The translations under genes and the position numbers were made by a program. From IMG/VR virus record IMGVR_UViG_3300042484_002041, positions 1 to 64,000 of that record: a stretch of 64,000 nucleotides of DNA. One strand, given 5' to 3'. Below are positions 7,267-16,713 of the stretch, piece after piece (within the stretch, counting starts at the first letter, position 1; each line of letters begins with the position of its first letter). This stretch comes from a virus. The notes beneath the pieces were generated by a model, which was given only the letters and a program-made list of their open reading frames with translations, was not told the origin of the DNA and did not search any database.

Positions 7267-9929
7267 GCTCTACTGATATCTCAAACATTCTAAAGCAGCT
7301 GGATGAACTGTCACAGCCCCGGCAGTTGCCGGCCCTGTTCAAGCCACACAACATCAGCCCTGTGCTGGGATCTCCAGAAAAGAAAAACCCCATGTCTGGC
7401 TACTTTGTGGGCGGCGAGGGTGCAGAGCCTGATGCCAAACCAGTCTGGTATGCAATTCGCCACCGTGACACGGGTCACACACTCAGCTCACACAAAGATG
7501 AAGCAGCGGCCCGTGATGAGATGGCTGGCCTGGGTGACCGGCGTCAAGAATACAAACTGGTGAAAACTTCTCGGCGTCCAAATCAGTTCGGACTTGATGA
7601 AGAAGACTCCGGTGGCCAACAATATGCTGTCACTATTGACGCAATTGATCACGGTGTATTGTCGCCCATCACTGTGACAGCATCAAACCCGGCTGCGGCC
7701 AAACAAAAAGCCATTGCAAGTGCAACAGCATCCATGGCCAAACGTGGGTATGAACTACAGGTTCGTAGTGCCGCTGTTAAATCTGCACAAGGTGTAGCAG
7801 AAGCAAAAGTTATTGGACATGTAGGAGATGTTGCCGGACACGGTAAAGTAGTTCAGTGTGCCAAATGTGAAACCGATCTCCGTGATGATCATGGATTTGC
7901 GTTGGACAATGGCACTTACATTTGCCGAAGCGGCAAGTGTTCTATGAGGCAGGCAAAGAACCGCCTGGCTGCGATGGCAGCACGAGGTGAAAAACCTCGT
8001 TGGAGAAAAGATGAAGGTGTGGCGGAAGCAACTGGTGACAAACGATTTGATTCGATGATGGGTAAGATCACGGGTGGTGCTGGCGCTAGGCAAGGTGTAG
8101 ATAGTTTGAATAAGTCTCTCACTGCAAGAACAGGCAGTAACCCCGAAACCGCATTGGCCAAATGGGGCCAGGAATTTATAAAATGGCTTGAAGATATTTG
8201 TCGTAACTTTGCCAAGCAAGGTGCAGATAGGATTAGTAAATTAGAAAATTTAGGTAACCTTGACGACGGTGGCGAAACTATGGCGCACTGGTTGATTGAG
8301 GTTGCTAAAAAGACCAATACCTCGGGCATCACACCGGCTGACATACAGGAATTTTCTAGCGAGTTTAATACCCACGGAATGTGGGCTTGGCAGCATTTCC
8401 CTATAGCCTGGAGTCAGAGCGAATGGCAAGACTACAAAGATCAATGGACTGGCCCCGATGGTTACATAGCCAGTCTAGGACAAGGTGTGGCGGAAGGCTC
8501 TTCATCGCCTGATGAATATAAACGTAGATTGGCTAGCATACAATCGTTAAGATACGATAATCCACAGGAATATGCAAAGCAATATCGTGCTTTACTCCAG
8601 GCGATGCCGGAAGAACACGCAGCACATGCTAATCAGGCACAGAAAGGTTCGTATTCTCCCGGAGAGCGCGGAGCAGGTACTGGTCGTATCGGGGGTGTGG
8701 CGGAAGAAGCAAGCCCGATGATTACGCCTCCTTCTAATCGCTTTGACAGCAAGCAAGAAGCATTTGCACATGCCAAAGCTCACGGCGGCAAGGTATTCAA
8801 GAGCACATATACAGATCCCAACACCGGAAACAAAAATGTATCTTTTGTTGTTAAAAAGGATCAAGATGTCGAGGAAGGCTGGAAACAAAAGCTTGGTGCA
8901 GCAGCGTTGGCAGGTTCAATGGCCATGGGTGCAAGTGCAGGCGGCGTCTCGTTGCCCGGGTCCGGTGGCAGCTTTACTCCCGACGCTCAACAAACCTTAA
9001 ATCAGCGTGTACAAGCAACAAAGGATGCCGAAGCTAAAGAGCATGAGGAAAGCATGGCTCGGTGGGGTATTGGATATTTAAAAGGAGTGGTGGCCGCAGG
9101 ACCAGGTTCGAGAGCATTAGTCCCATACGAAGATGCCAAGAAAGAATTAGCCCGTCGTGAGGCAGCATACCAAAAACGAGCTCAAGGTGTAGATGAAGTC
9201 GCACCCCCGGGTGCTCGGGCCGAACGCATGGTCAAGCACATCAAGCAAGGTTATGCCAAGGACGGCAAACTGACCGGTAAAGAAAAAGCCATTGCGTATG
9301 CCACCACATGGAAAGCACACAACCAGGGACAGGTAGAAGAGGCCAGCGCGGATCTGGTCGGATTTCACTTGGATACCGAACGTGCGTACAATGCTGTAAT
9401 GGAAAGATTTGGTGATGTGGTTGAGCAAGACCCTGAGTCGGGCATGATGACTGTACCTCGCCGCTACTGGCCGCAGCTGGAACAGGTTGCACATGATGCC
9501 GATGGTATTGGTGCTATCGAAGCCGGCGGTGAAAAAATTGCAGTAGACGAAGTTGAAGAGTCTTACTGGCAGCCCCAGATTGATGAGGCCATTGCACAGG
9601 AAGATGTGTTAGACAAAGAAAAGCGCCACCTGGGCGACTACCTGCAAAGTGTAGCCGATGCAGTCAAGCATGACGCTGCGCTATCCAGCAAAGACACACC
9701 TACCCACAGTGGCGACACAATTGGATCAGCAGTTAAAACTGTCACAACTGATGACGGACATGATCTCAAGATTCACGGTAACGAGGACGACGGCTTCCGT
9801 ATCAGTATCAAGGGTCGTCCCAGTTCGGTCAAGTTCAAGAGCCTAGACGAAGCCGGCATGGCATGTGAAATGTATCGCTCACATCGGCGCCACAAGCTGG
9901 AGTCAGCAGACTACATCGAGGAACAATAA
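7263..9929 (+). CDS. Modular 888-residue protein with repeated V-A-E linkers; candidate processed polyprotein
   Basis: The protein is a chain of unrelated modules separated by a recurrent linker. QGVAEA is at about residue 178, EGVAEA at 253, QGVAEG at 409, GGVAEE at 479, DVEEGW at 538, QGVDEV at 643, QVEEAS at 691 and EVEESY at 764. Modules include a four-cysteine domain between residues ~190 and 225 (CAKC ... CRSGKC), an Ala/Gly-rich hydrophobic stretch (~545-565), and AERMVKHIKQGYAKDGKLTG (~651-670), a block common in phages. The linkers fit a T4-type prohead protease site (hydrophobic-x-Glu). A packaged polyprotein cut into separate injected domains is my inference. Confidence 0.6.
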   Translation: MSSTDISNILKQLDELSQPRQLPALFKPHNISPVLGSPEKKNPMSGYFVGGEGAEPDAKPVWYAIRHRDTGHTLSSHKDEAAARDEMAGLGDRRQEYKLVKTSRRPNQFGLDEEDSGGQQYAVTIDAIDHGVLSPITVTASNPAAAKQKAIASATASMAKRGYELQVRSAAVKSAQGVAEAKVIGHVGDVAGHGKVVQCAKCETDLRDDHGFALDNGTYICRSGKCSMRQAKNRLAAMAARGEKPRWRKDEGVAEATGDKRFDSMMGKITGGAGARQGVDSLNKSLTARTGSNPETALAKWGQEFIKWLEDICRNFAKQGADRISKLENLGNLDDGGETMAHWLIEVAKKTNTSGITPADIQEFSSEFNTHGMWAWQHFPIAWSQSEWQDYKDQWTGPDGYIASLGQGVAEGSSSPDEYKRRLASIQSLRYDNPQEYAKQYRALLQAMPEEHAAHANQAQKGSYSPGERGAGTGRIGGVAEEASPMITPPSNRFDSKQEAFAHAKAHGGKVFKSTYTDPNTGNKNVSFVVKKDQDVEEGWKQKLGAAALAGSMAMGASAGGVSLPGSGGSFTPDAQQTLNQRVQATKDAEAKEHEESMARWGIGYLKGVVAAGPGSRALVPYEDAKKELARREAAYQKRAQGVDEVAPPGARAERMVKHIKQGYAKDGKLTGKEKAIAYATTWKAHNQGQVEEASADLVGFHLDTERAYNAVMERFGDVVEQDPESGMMTVPRRYWPQLEQVAHDADGIGAIEAGGEKIAVDEVEESYWQPQIDEAIAQEDVLDKEKRHLGDYLQSVADAVKHDAALSSKDTPTHSGDTIGSAVKTVTTDDGHDLKIHGNEDDGFRISIKGRPSSVKFKSLDEAGMACEMYRSHRRHKLESADYIEEQ

Positions 9930-10078
9930 TGATTGTTGATGACTTGTTTGAAGATGACCCTGCCAGTTTAGAGTTTATCAAACTGGTACAAGAAAGTGTA
10001 CAACAGCAGGATGACATCCGTGTTATCCAAAACATGCTATATAAAATGCGCTCTGAGCGCGAACAGAACCAAGCCTAG
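9929..10078 (+). CDS. Small acidic hypothetical protein (49 aa)
   Basis: The ATG at 9929 overlaps the upstream stop (TAATG); the frame ends at TAG 10076-10078. The product begins MIVDDLFEDDP and is mainly predicted helix (FIKLVQESVQQQDDIRVIQ). It has the same tight coupling as the other genes in this string. No family recognised. Confidence 0.5.
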   Translation: MIVDDLFEDDPASLEFIKLVQESVQQQDDIRVIQNMLYKMRSEREQNQA

Positions 10079-10229
10079 GACCGTTAAGGTGCGGTGGGCG
10101 GCCCCGGCCCACAAAGCAAAAGATTCGCTACCTTGCTTGCTTTTAAACTGGGGCACTTTTCCAAACTGTGTTCAATCCACTATGAATCTTGTGACAAGTG
10201 TGTTATACTAGCTTAACAAGGAGATTTAC
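10079..10229. other. Intergenic region with GC-rich hairpin and extended -10 promoter
   Basis: This 151-base gap separates the internal-protein string from the replication genes. Near its start is the inverted repeat GTGGGC/GCCCAC with a 7-base loop (about 10094-10112), without a T-run. At the end is TGTTATACT (10201-10209), an extended -10 element, followed by AACAAGGAG as ribosome site for the next ATG. No good -35 is at the standard distance. Confidence 0.45.
10201..10209 (+). promoter_or_regulatory. Extended -10 promoter element before dsbA-like gene
   Basis: TGTTATACT has the TG extension and a 5/6 match to TATAAT. The -35 position is poor, as expected for an extended -10 promoter. It lies about 20 bases before the next ATG. 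Confidence 0.45.
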
Positions 10230-10490
10230 ATGGACACTCGAGTATTTTCCGGCGAACAAAAAGCCAAACTAGTTCAAATCATCAACGAAGGCATGCAGAT
10301 CATGCATGATGTTGAAACCCTCAACGCAGGTCTTTCGGAAACAGTCAAGGCCATTGCCGAAGAGCTAGAAATCAAACCCAATGTACTAAAGAAAGCCATC
10401 CGCTTGGCACACAAAGCGGAATTCGGCAAAGAGAAACAGGATCACGACCTGCTGGAAACTATTCTGGAAACTGTAGGCCGCACTCTGTAA
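10230..10490 (+). CDS. dsbA: DsbA-like double-stranded DNA-binding protein
   Basis: The 86-residue product has the order INEGMQIMHDVETLNAGL, ETVKAIAEELEIKP, and a C-terminal LLETILETVGRTL. This matches the small T4 DsbA family in length and layout. DsbA binds double-stranded DNA and has been linked to late promoter regions in T4. A strong ribosome site (AAGGAG) precedes the ATG. The next gene starts directly after the stop. Confidence 0.7.
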   Translation: MDTRVFSGEQKAKLVQIINEGMQIMHDVETLNAGLSETVKAIAEELEIKPNVLKKAIRLAHKAEFGKEKQDHDLLETILETVGRTL

Positions 10491-11210
10491 ATGCTGTATT
10501 CGGGTATCGGGTATTCTATCATTGGTCCAGGATTTGTTGGCAAGTTAATAGCAAGCCAACTGCATGTCAACCACATCTACACTCGAACCAATCTTGATAG
10601 CTTGCCAAATTTGAGCCATGATACTATCATACTAGCAGCGCCAACAGGAAACCGTATAGTAGTAAATCTGGATCCTCAACAGGATCGCAATGACTGTGCT
10701 GGTATTGTTGATGCTCTTAAGAGAACCCAGTTCAACAGGATTGTGTACATTAGTACAGTGGATGTCTTTCTAGAATCAAGATATGGTCAAAATCGCCTAT
10801 GGTTAGAGCAACAGATTCAGCAGTTTCCCAATCATATTATTCTTAGACTTCCGTCATTGTGCGATCCCTCTATAAAAAAGAATGTGCTGTTTGATCTTGC
10901 CAATCGACAATGGTTGGACAAAGTTTCTCTGGATTCGATGATACAATGGTACCCACCCAACAGGCTAGCACAAGATATAACATATGCAATTGACAACAAT
11001 ATCACTGAATTGAATCTAGTGTCTGCGCCAGTTTGTAATCGTGATATTGTATCAAAGTTTACCCCGGAACTACTTGAGAAACTAGAGAAGAATACTTCTA
11101 CAGCAGTCTACTATGATGTGAAATCTTCTAACGGGCAGTATTGGATTGATACACAACTGATCTGGGCAGAACTTGGCCATAGCTTTAAGAAAATTCAGCA
11201 ACATGCATAA
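10491..11210 (+). CDS. NAD-dependent epimerase/dehydratase-like Rossmann protein
   Basis: The 239-residue protein starts with a Rossmann beta strand (YSIIGPGFVGKLIAS) and later has NRIVYISTVDVF followed by YGQNRLWLE. That resembles the extended SDR order Ser/Thr then YxxxK, but the lysine position holds arginine. The C-terminal substrate-binding part is short. It may be a degenerate nucleotide-sugar epimerase or reductase. It overlaps the following glycosyltransferase-like gene by eight bases, so the two probably act together on a glycan; that is inference. Confidence 0.55.
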   Translation: MLYSGIGYSIIGPGFVGKLIASQLHVNHIYTRTNLDSLPNLSHDTIILAAPTGNRIVVNLDPQQDRNDCAGIVDALKRTQFNRIVYISTVDVFLESRYGQNRLWLEQQIQQFPNHIILRLPSLCDPSIKKNVLFDLANRQWLDKVSLDSMIQWYPPNRLAQDITYAIDNNITELNLVSAPVCNRDIVSKFTPELLEKLEKNTSTAVYYDVKSSNGQYWIDTQLIWAELGHSFKKIQQHA

Positions 11211-12231
11211 TCAAGCAGAGACTGCTGTGTTTCAAAAAAACCGTTGGCTATCTGAACGAGAAAAACTGTTTGATCGTGTAAAACAATTTTGCAATCGACA
11301 TAATTTTTATTTTTTAATAAATCTTAAAAATCTTCAAATAAAAAATTGTCCATCTACCAAGTTGGTATATTTTTGGCAAGGTGATCTGTTACCAGATCTA
11401 ACTTATTGGAAACAAGTCGACAATGATTGTAGGGTAACCGGAAAAACGATGACTATAATTTCTGATAATATTTTAAATTTTCCTAATTTAAATAATGTTT
11501 TCTTTTACAGTTATCCCGAACTCAATGGCGTTATGTCGGTGTTTGATATTCCATCGGGGACATCTACCAACTGGGGGAAACTGTATAACTGTTTCATACA
11601 AAGAGTCGACTCAACAAGACAGTCTTGGTTTTATTTTTTGCATCAACATAACTTGTTGGACAAAGGATATGTGAGTTTTTTACTCAAGCAGTTGTCTGTT
11701 TACAGCGACTTAACTGGACAAGAGTTGTTTTCTTATATTCACGAGAAATATCAGCTTGGCCAATTACCGCACTTTGCTCAAGCGTACCGGGAACTTTACG
11801 AAATAGTACCATATCGTAATTTTGAAGAGGTATTAGATCTTAACAAGTATATCATAGATAGTAAATATTCTTTGGTTCTAGAAACCTATGCAACTGATGA
11901 CGGCTTGAATCAATGGTATTTCAGCGAAAAAGCCTTAAGGTCTTTACAATTTCCAAATTATAGTTTATTATTTGTACAGCAAGGGGGAATTGCAGTATTA
12001 GAAAAATTAGGATTGCAATTTGCGACCTCATTGAGGCACTTAGATGAGCTACCTTGGCAAGAGAGACAACAGCATTTACTAACTCATCTGATCAATAATC
12101 ATGATGATGTTAAGCAACTTGATTTAGTAGACATAGCGATACACAATCAAAACATATTTAAATCATGGAAGTCAATGTACGATCATCAAAATTATTTTGA
12201 TAAAGTATTCGAGCATCTAGTATCACATTGA
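11203..12231 (+). CDS. Predicted glycosyltransferase-like protein (SEK...LGLQF type)
   Basis: The ATG at 11203 gives 342 residues. Near residue 240 it has FSEKALRSLQFPNY, then VLEKLGLQF about 15 residues later. The same layout (TEKTWDPLIKG ... LQSIGIQF) occurs in the protein at 58469-59542. This is the acceptor-end pattern I associate with phage and bacterial fucosyltransferase-like glycosyltransferases, but the match is weak. The gene is AT-rich relative to its neighbours, suggesting an inserted cargo gene between dsbA and the polymerase. Confidence 0.45.
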   Translation: MHNQAETAVFQKNRWLSEREKLFDRVKQFCNRHNFYFLINLKNLQIKNCPSTKLVYFWQGDLLPDLTYWKQVDNDCRVTGKTMTIISDNILNFPNLNNVFFYSYPELNGVMSVFDIPSGTSTNWGKLYNCFIQRVDSTRQSWFYFLHQHNLLDKGYVSFLLKQLSVYSDLTGQELFSYIHEKYQLGQLPHFAQAYRELYEIVPYRNFEEVLDLNKYIIDSKYSLVLETYATDDGLNQWYFSEKALRSLQFPNYSLLFVQQGGIAVLEKLGLQFATSLRHLDELPWQERQQHLLTHLINNHDDVKQLDLVDIAIHNQNIFKSWKSMYDHQNYFDKVFEHLVSH

Positions 12232-12259
12232 ATCAAACTACAAAATAGAACGGAGATAG

Positions 12260-14920
12260 ATGAGTTATATTGATGCATTGTACGATCGTGATCGTGATCG
12301 TATTCATTTGGTGGGTCGGCGCAATGGTGTTCGTTACTACGAGGACTACCCGGCTAACTATGTATTTTACTACGACGACCCCAAGGGCAAGTTTCGCAAC
12401 ATCTATGACAAGCCAGTAAGTCGTTTCAGCTCTCGAAACAACAAAGAGTTCCGCAAAGAAATGCGGGTACACTCGGGTAAAAACATCTACGAAGGTGATA
12501 TCAACCCGGTGTTTCGTTGCTTAGAAGACAACTACAAGGGGCAAGACGGGCCGCCGTTACACACAGCATTTTTCGACATTGAGGTTGACTTTGATCCAGT
12601 CAAGGGTTATAGTCGACCCGATGATCCGTTTAATCCCATTACCGCGATCTCGGTTTACTTGGACTGGATGGATCAATTGATCACCCTGGTGGTCCCGCCC
12701 AAGCGCATGAGTGCCGAAACTGCGCAAGAGATTGCTGCTGAGTTTCCCAACACATTTGTGTTTTGGGAGGAAGCCGAACTGCTGAAAACGTTTATGTCTT
12801 TGATTGAAGATGCCGATGTGCTTAGTGGTTGGAACAGTGAGGGATATGATATTCCGTACACTGTCAATCGTGTGATCAAGTTGTTAAGCAAAGACGATAC
12901 ACGCAAGTTTTGCCTTTGGGAACAACTGCCTAAGCCAAGAATGTTCGAACGCTTTGGTGCCGAGAACATGACATATGACTTGGTTGGCCGTGTTCACTTG
13001 GACTACATGCAATTGTACCGCAAGTACACCTATGAAGAGCGACACAGCTACAGCTTGGATGCTATCTTAGAGTACGAGGGACTAGCAGGCAAGACCAAGT
13101 ATGAGGGCACACTAGATCAGCTGTACAACCAGAACTGGAAAACTTTCATCGAGTACAACCGGCAGGACGTGGTTGGTCTTGCCAACATCGATAAGAAACT
13201 TAGATTCCTGGATCTAGCCAACACCCTGGCACACGAAAACACTGTGTTGCTGCAAACTACAATGGGTGCAGTAGCAGTGACCGAGCAAGCAATTATCAAT
13301 GAAGCCCATGAACGTGGGCTAGTAGTTCCTAACCGTAAAGAGAGACTCAATGACAGTGATACACAAGCGGCAGGTGCCTATGTTGCTACGCCCAAAAAAG
13401 GAATCCACGAATACATCGGTTCCATTGACATCAACTCGCTCTATCCCTCGGCTATTCGCGCCCTCAACATGGGCCCAGAAACCATTGTCGGACAACTCAG
13501 AAGTACCGCAACCGACAACCTAATCCAGGAACGCATGGCCAAAGGCGATAGTTTTGCAGCATCCTGGGACGGACTGTTTGCCACACTAGAGTACACGGCT
13601 GTGATGGAACAGCAACGGGGCACTGAGATCACAATCGACTGGCAAGATGGCAACAGCACAGTACACTCGGCTGCCGAGGTATGGAAGGCTGTGTTTGACA
13701 GCAATCAACCCTGGATCCTAAGCGCCAATGGCACTATCTTTACATATGAGAAAGAGGGTGTGATCCCAGGCTTGCTCAAGCGTTGGTATGCAGAGCGTAA
13801 ACAAATGCAAGCCAAGCTAAGGGAATGTACAGACAAGACGCAAGAAGAATACTGGGACAAGCGGCAGTTGGTCAAGAAGATTAACTTGAACAGTTTGTAT
13901 GGTGCTATTTTAAATCCTGGCTGTAGATTCTTTGACAAGCGTATTGGGCAAAGTACCACGCTGACTGGACGTAGCATTGCCAAGCACATGGATGCCCATG
14001 TGAATGAATGTGTGACTGGCAAGTACGATCACGCCGGCGCGGCCATCATCTATGGTGATACAGACAGTTGTTACTTCTCTGCCTGGCCCATGCTCAAGGA
14101 TGATGTAGAAGCAGGGCGTATGGAATGGGACAAGGACATCTGCGTAGCACTGTATGACAGCATCGCCGAACAGGTCAACCAAAGCTTTCCGGGATTCATG
14201 GAGCAAGCATTCCATTGTCCCAGAGAGATGGGCAATGTTATCAAGGGCGGTCGAGAGCTTGTTGCCAGCAAAGGCTTGTTCATTACCAAGAAGCGATATG
14301 CTGTACTTTACTATGACAAAGACGGCAAGCGTCTTGATGTCAATGGCTATCCAGGCAAGGTCAAGGCCATGGGCTTGGATCTTAAAAGGTCAGATACTCC
14401 CAAGGTAGTTCAGGAATTCCTGAGCGAGATCCTGGAGAATGTGCTAACTGGGCATGGTCGTGCAGATGTAATTGAGAAGATTCGAGCATTCAAGTACTTG
14501 TTCATGGAGAGGCCTGCATGGGAAAAGGGTACGCCCAAGCGTGTAAACAACTTGACCAAGTACGGCGATGCTGAACTCAAGGCAGGCAAAACTAACATGC
14601 CCGGGCATGTACGTGCTGCACTCAACTGGAATACTATGCGGCGCATGAACAGTGATAATTACAGCATGCAAATTATCGACGGCATGAAAACAATTGTTTG
14701 CAAGCTAAAGTCTAACGCTTTAGGTTGGACCTCAATTGGCTACCCCACAGACGAAATGCACTTGCCACAGTGGTTCAAGGACTTGCCTTTTGATGACGGC
14801 TTGATGGAAACTACAATTATCGACAGTAAGGTATCCAACTTGCTGGGTGTACTGAACTGGGACATTAGTCAGGCCACTAATACAGAAAATACATTTCAAT
14901 CGTTATTTGAATTCACATGA
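12260..14920 (+). CDS. 43: DNA polymerase, family B (T4 gp43-like)
   Basis: The 886-residue protein is close to T4 gp43 (898). It has the exonuclease motif FDIEVDF near residue 105, the polymerase motif A DINSLYPS near 390, motif B KKINLNSLYG near 540 and motif C YGDTDS near 598, with the two catalytic aspartates. Both exonuclease and polymerase activities therefore look intact, and no intein or intron interrupts the motifs. It would replicate the phage genome with the clamp encoded at 15976. CGGAGA precedes the ATG. The gene overlaps the following methyltransferase by four bases. Confidence 0.95.
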   Translation: MSYIDALYDRDRDRIHLVGRRNGVRYYEDYPANYVFYYDDPKGKFRNIYDKPVSRFSSRNNKEFRKEMRVHSGKNIYEGDINPVFRCLEDNYKGQDGPPLHTAFFDIEVDFDPVKGYSRPDDPFNPITAISVYLDWMDQLITLVVPPKRMSAETAQEIAAEFPNTFVFWEEAELLKTFMSLIEDADVLSGWNSEGYDIPYTVNRVIKLLSKDDTRKFCLWEQLPKPRMFERFGAENMTYDLVGRVHLDYMQLYRKYTYEERHSYSLDAILEYEGLAGKTKYEGTLDQLYNQNWKTFIEYNRQDVVGLANIDKKLRFLDLANTLAHENTVLLQTTMGAVAVTEQAIINEAHERGLVVPNRKERLNDSDTQAAGAYVATPKKGIHEYIGSIDINSLYPSAIRALNMGPETIVGQLRSTATDNLIQERMAKGDSFAASWDGLFATLEYTAVMEQQRGTEITIDWQDGNSTVHSAAEVWKAVFDSNQPWILSANGTIFTYEKEGVIPGLLKRWYAERKQMQAKLRECTDKTQEEYWDKRQLVKKINLNSLYGAILNPGCRFFDKRIGQSTTLTGRSIAKHMDAHVNECVTGKYDHAGAAIIYGDTDSCYFSAWPMLKDDVEAGRMEWDKDICVALYDSIAEQVNQSFPGFMEQAFHCPREMGNVIKGGRELVASKGLFITKKRYAVLYYDKDGKRLDVNGYPGKVKAMGLDLKRSDTPKVVQEFLSEILENVLTGHGRADVIEKIRAFKYLFMERPAWEKGTPKRVNNLTKYGDAELKAGKTNMPGHVRAALNWNTMRRMNSDNYSMQIIDGMKTIVCKLKSNALGWTSIGYPTDEMHLPQWFKDLPFDDGLMETTIIDSKVSNLLGVLNWDISQATNTENTFQSLFEFT

Positions 14921-15897
14921 AACTTAGCTCTATAATTGACTATAGAAATTTGTTAGCACGCCTGGATCCTGCCGATACAGATCTTTTGATTAGCAGTCAT
15001 CTTGGCCCAATACTGTACAGTATTGGGGCCAGTGCAGTGCAGTTTCCAGATTTGTTAGAACAGCTTAACCGTGACCGTGACCAGATACACGGTGCGTTTA
15101 TGAAATTTCGATCTACTGTGCGTGAAATAAGAGAACAACTGCAAGATTTGATTGATCAGTTAGAGCCAACCTATTTCACAAACAGCTTTGAACTTTATAA
15201 ATCAAGCCAACATGGCGATAAGCCCGAATATTTACTTTCAAGGCAACACGAATTATCTCAGGATGCAGTCGACTACATCCGTAGTCGACTTAGATTGCTG
15301 TCTGACTGGCATCACCCGGCTATGGTCATCAGGCCCGGCCGAGAAGACTGGATTGAAGACTTAGTTGGATCAGATCCGTTGTATCTAGTTGACTACTGCG
15401 AAGAAATGATTCAACCGACTCTTAATCGTTTCCGAGAGGAATACCGCCGACGAATACAAGTTTACATTGAGCCAAGAGATGAAGATTCTACTGCACTAGC
15501 AGAGTTACCGCAATCACAATTTGGATTAGTGGTTGCGTTGCACTACTTCAATTTCATGCCCATGGAACGTATTGGCCAGTATTTAACTGAAATATTCAAC
15601 AAGCTCAAGCCCGGCGGCAGTCTACTAATGACCTTCAATGATTGTGATATTGCCGGCGGCGTTGATCTAGCTGAACGAAGTTTTATGTGTTATACTCCCG
15701 GACACATGGTTAAGACACTAGCAAAAACTCTTGGGTTTGAAATAACTCAATGGTATTATCTAGAAAAATCCAATGCGTTGATAGAATTGCGCAAGCCGGG
15801 ACGGCTTACATCACTCCGTGGCGGCCAAAGCCTGGGGAAAATTATACCAGTGACTAGCAAAGACCATCATGCCAGGCGGATACGAGTTAGATCATAG
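14917..15897 (+). CDS. Class I SAM-dependent methyltransferase-like protein
   Basis: In this 326-residue protein the C-terminal half has a methyltransferase-like pattern: FGLVVALHYFNFM near residue 204, then KLKPGGSLLMTFNDCD near residues 229-244. The canonical glycine-rich SAM loop is degenerate (DLVGSDPLYLVDYCEEM). The N-terminal half is a charged helical region. Similar proteins sit near the replication genes of T4-like aquatic phages. The target is unknown. It overlaps the polymerase gene by four bases. Confidence 0.6.
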   Translation: MKLSSIIDYRNLLARLDPADTDLLISSHLGPILYSIGASAVQFPDLLEQLNRDRDQIHGAFMKFRSTVREIREQLQDLIDQLEPTYFTNSFELYKSSQHGDKPEYLLSRQHELSQDAVDYIRSRLRLLSDWHHPAMVIRPGREDWIEDLVGSDPLYLVDYCEEMIQPTLNRFREEYRRRIQVYIEPRDEDSTALAELPQSQFGLVVALHYFNFMPMERIGQYLTEIFNKLKPGGSLLMTFNDCDIAGGVDLAERSFMCYTPGHMVKTLAKTLGFEITQWYYLEKSNALIELRKPGRLTSLRGGQSLGKIIPVTSKDHHARRIRVRS

Positions 15898-15923
15898 AGT
15901 CTATAGAATTATACCGAACCCTG

Positions 15924-15952
15924 TTGCAAATTCTAAATAACTGTAATACAAT
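15924..15952 (+). promoter_or_regulatory. Sigma70-type promoter for clamp gene
   Basis: TTGCAA and TACAAT are separated by 17 bases. They lie 24 bases before the clamp ATG, which has its own GGAGAA ribosome site. Confidence 0.55.
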
Positions 15953-15975
15953 TAACCCATAACGGAGAACTTATA

Positions 15976-16707
15976 ATGAGAGATTATCTACTTGACTTAG
16001 TCGAGCACACCTTTGATCTTGGCTGCATTGACTTGATCAAAACCACCGGAACCGACCAAGACACTATTATTGATGGCTTGTCAGAGGATCGCAGTGTGGT
16101 TGTACAAGGGAAGTTTTTGACCCCTGTGGCTGAATTCATTGGCACATTTGGTATGCCGAATCTCAACAAGCTCAAGATTTTGTTGAACTTGCAAGAGTAC
16201 CGCGAAGGTGCCGACATTACTGTGTTGCGGCAGGATCGTAACGGAGAAGCCATGCCAGTAGGGCTGCACTTTCAAAATGCTGCTAACGACTTTACAAATG
16301 ACTACCGGTTTATGACATCGGAGATCATTGCAGAAAAGCTCAAGACCATGAAGTTCAAGGTTCCGGCCTGGCACATTGAATTTGAGCCCAGCGTTGCTTC
16401 TTTGTTAAGACTCAAAATGCAAGCTCAGGCCAATGCAGAAGAAGACACTTTCCAAATTCGCACTGACAAAGGTGATTTGAAGTTCATGTTCGGAGACCAC
16501 AGTACACATGCTGGTGAATTTGTTTTCCAGGCCGGAGTATCAGGCGTGCTCAAGCGTTCATGGTCATATCCCAAGGCACAGGTGATTAGTATTCTAAACC
16601 TTACTGGGGACAAAATTATCCGTATCAGTGATGACGGTGCTGCACAGATCACTGTGAACTCGGGCATTGCCGAATACAATTACATCCTACCCGCAATGGG
16701 CAAGTAA
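15976..16707 (+). CDS. 45: Sliding clamp (T4 gp45-like)
   Basis: The 243-residue product compares with 228 for T4 gp45. It is rich in beta strands and has the clamp-like sequence NDYRFMTSEIIAEKLKT in the middle and a C-terminal GIAEYNYILPAMGK. It follows the polymerase region and would tether gp43 to DNA and, as in T4, may couple replication to late transcription. Overall similarity to gp45 is by layout and context rather than by a catalytic motif. Confidence 0.75.
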   Translation: MRDYLLDLVEHTFDLGCIDLIKTTGTDQDTIIDGLSEDRSVVVQGKFLTPVAEFIGTFGMPNLNKLKILLNLQEYREGADITVLRQDRNGEAMPVGLHFQNAANDFTNDYRFMTSEIIAEKLKTMKFKVPAWHIEFEPSVASLLRLKMQAQANAEEDTFQIRTDKGDLKFMFGDHSTHAGEFVFQAGVSGVLKRSWSYPKAQVISILNLTGDKIIRISDDGAAQITVNSGIAEYNYILPAMGK

Positions 16708-16713
16708 CTGCCA

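Noticed and set aside
7755-9492. Long open frames on the minus strand opposite the 888-residue gene
   Set aside because: They are shadows of the plus-strand gene, without ribosome sites or protein-like composition.
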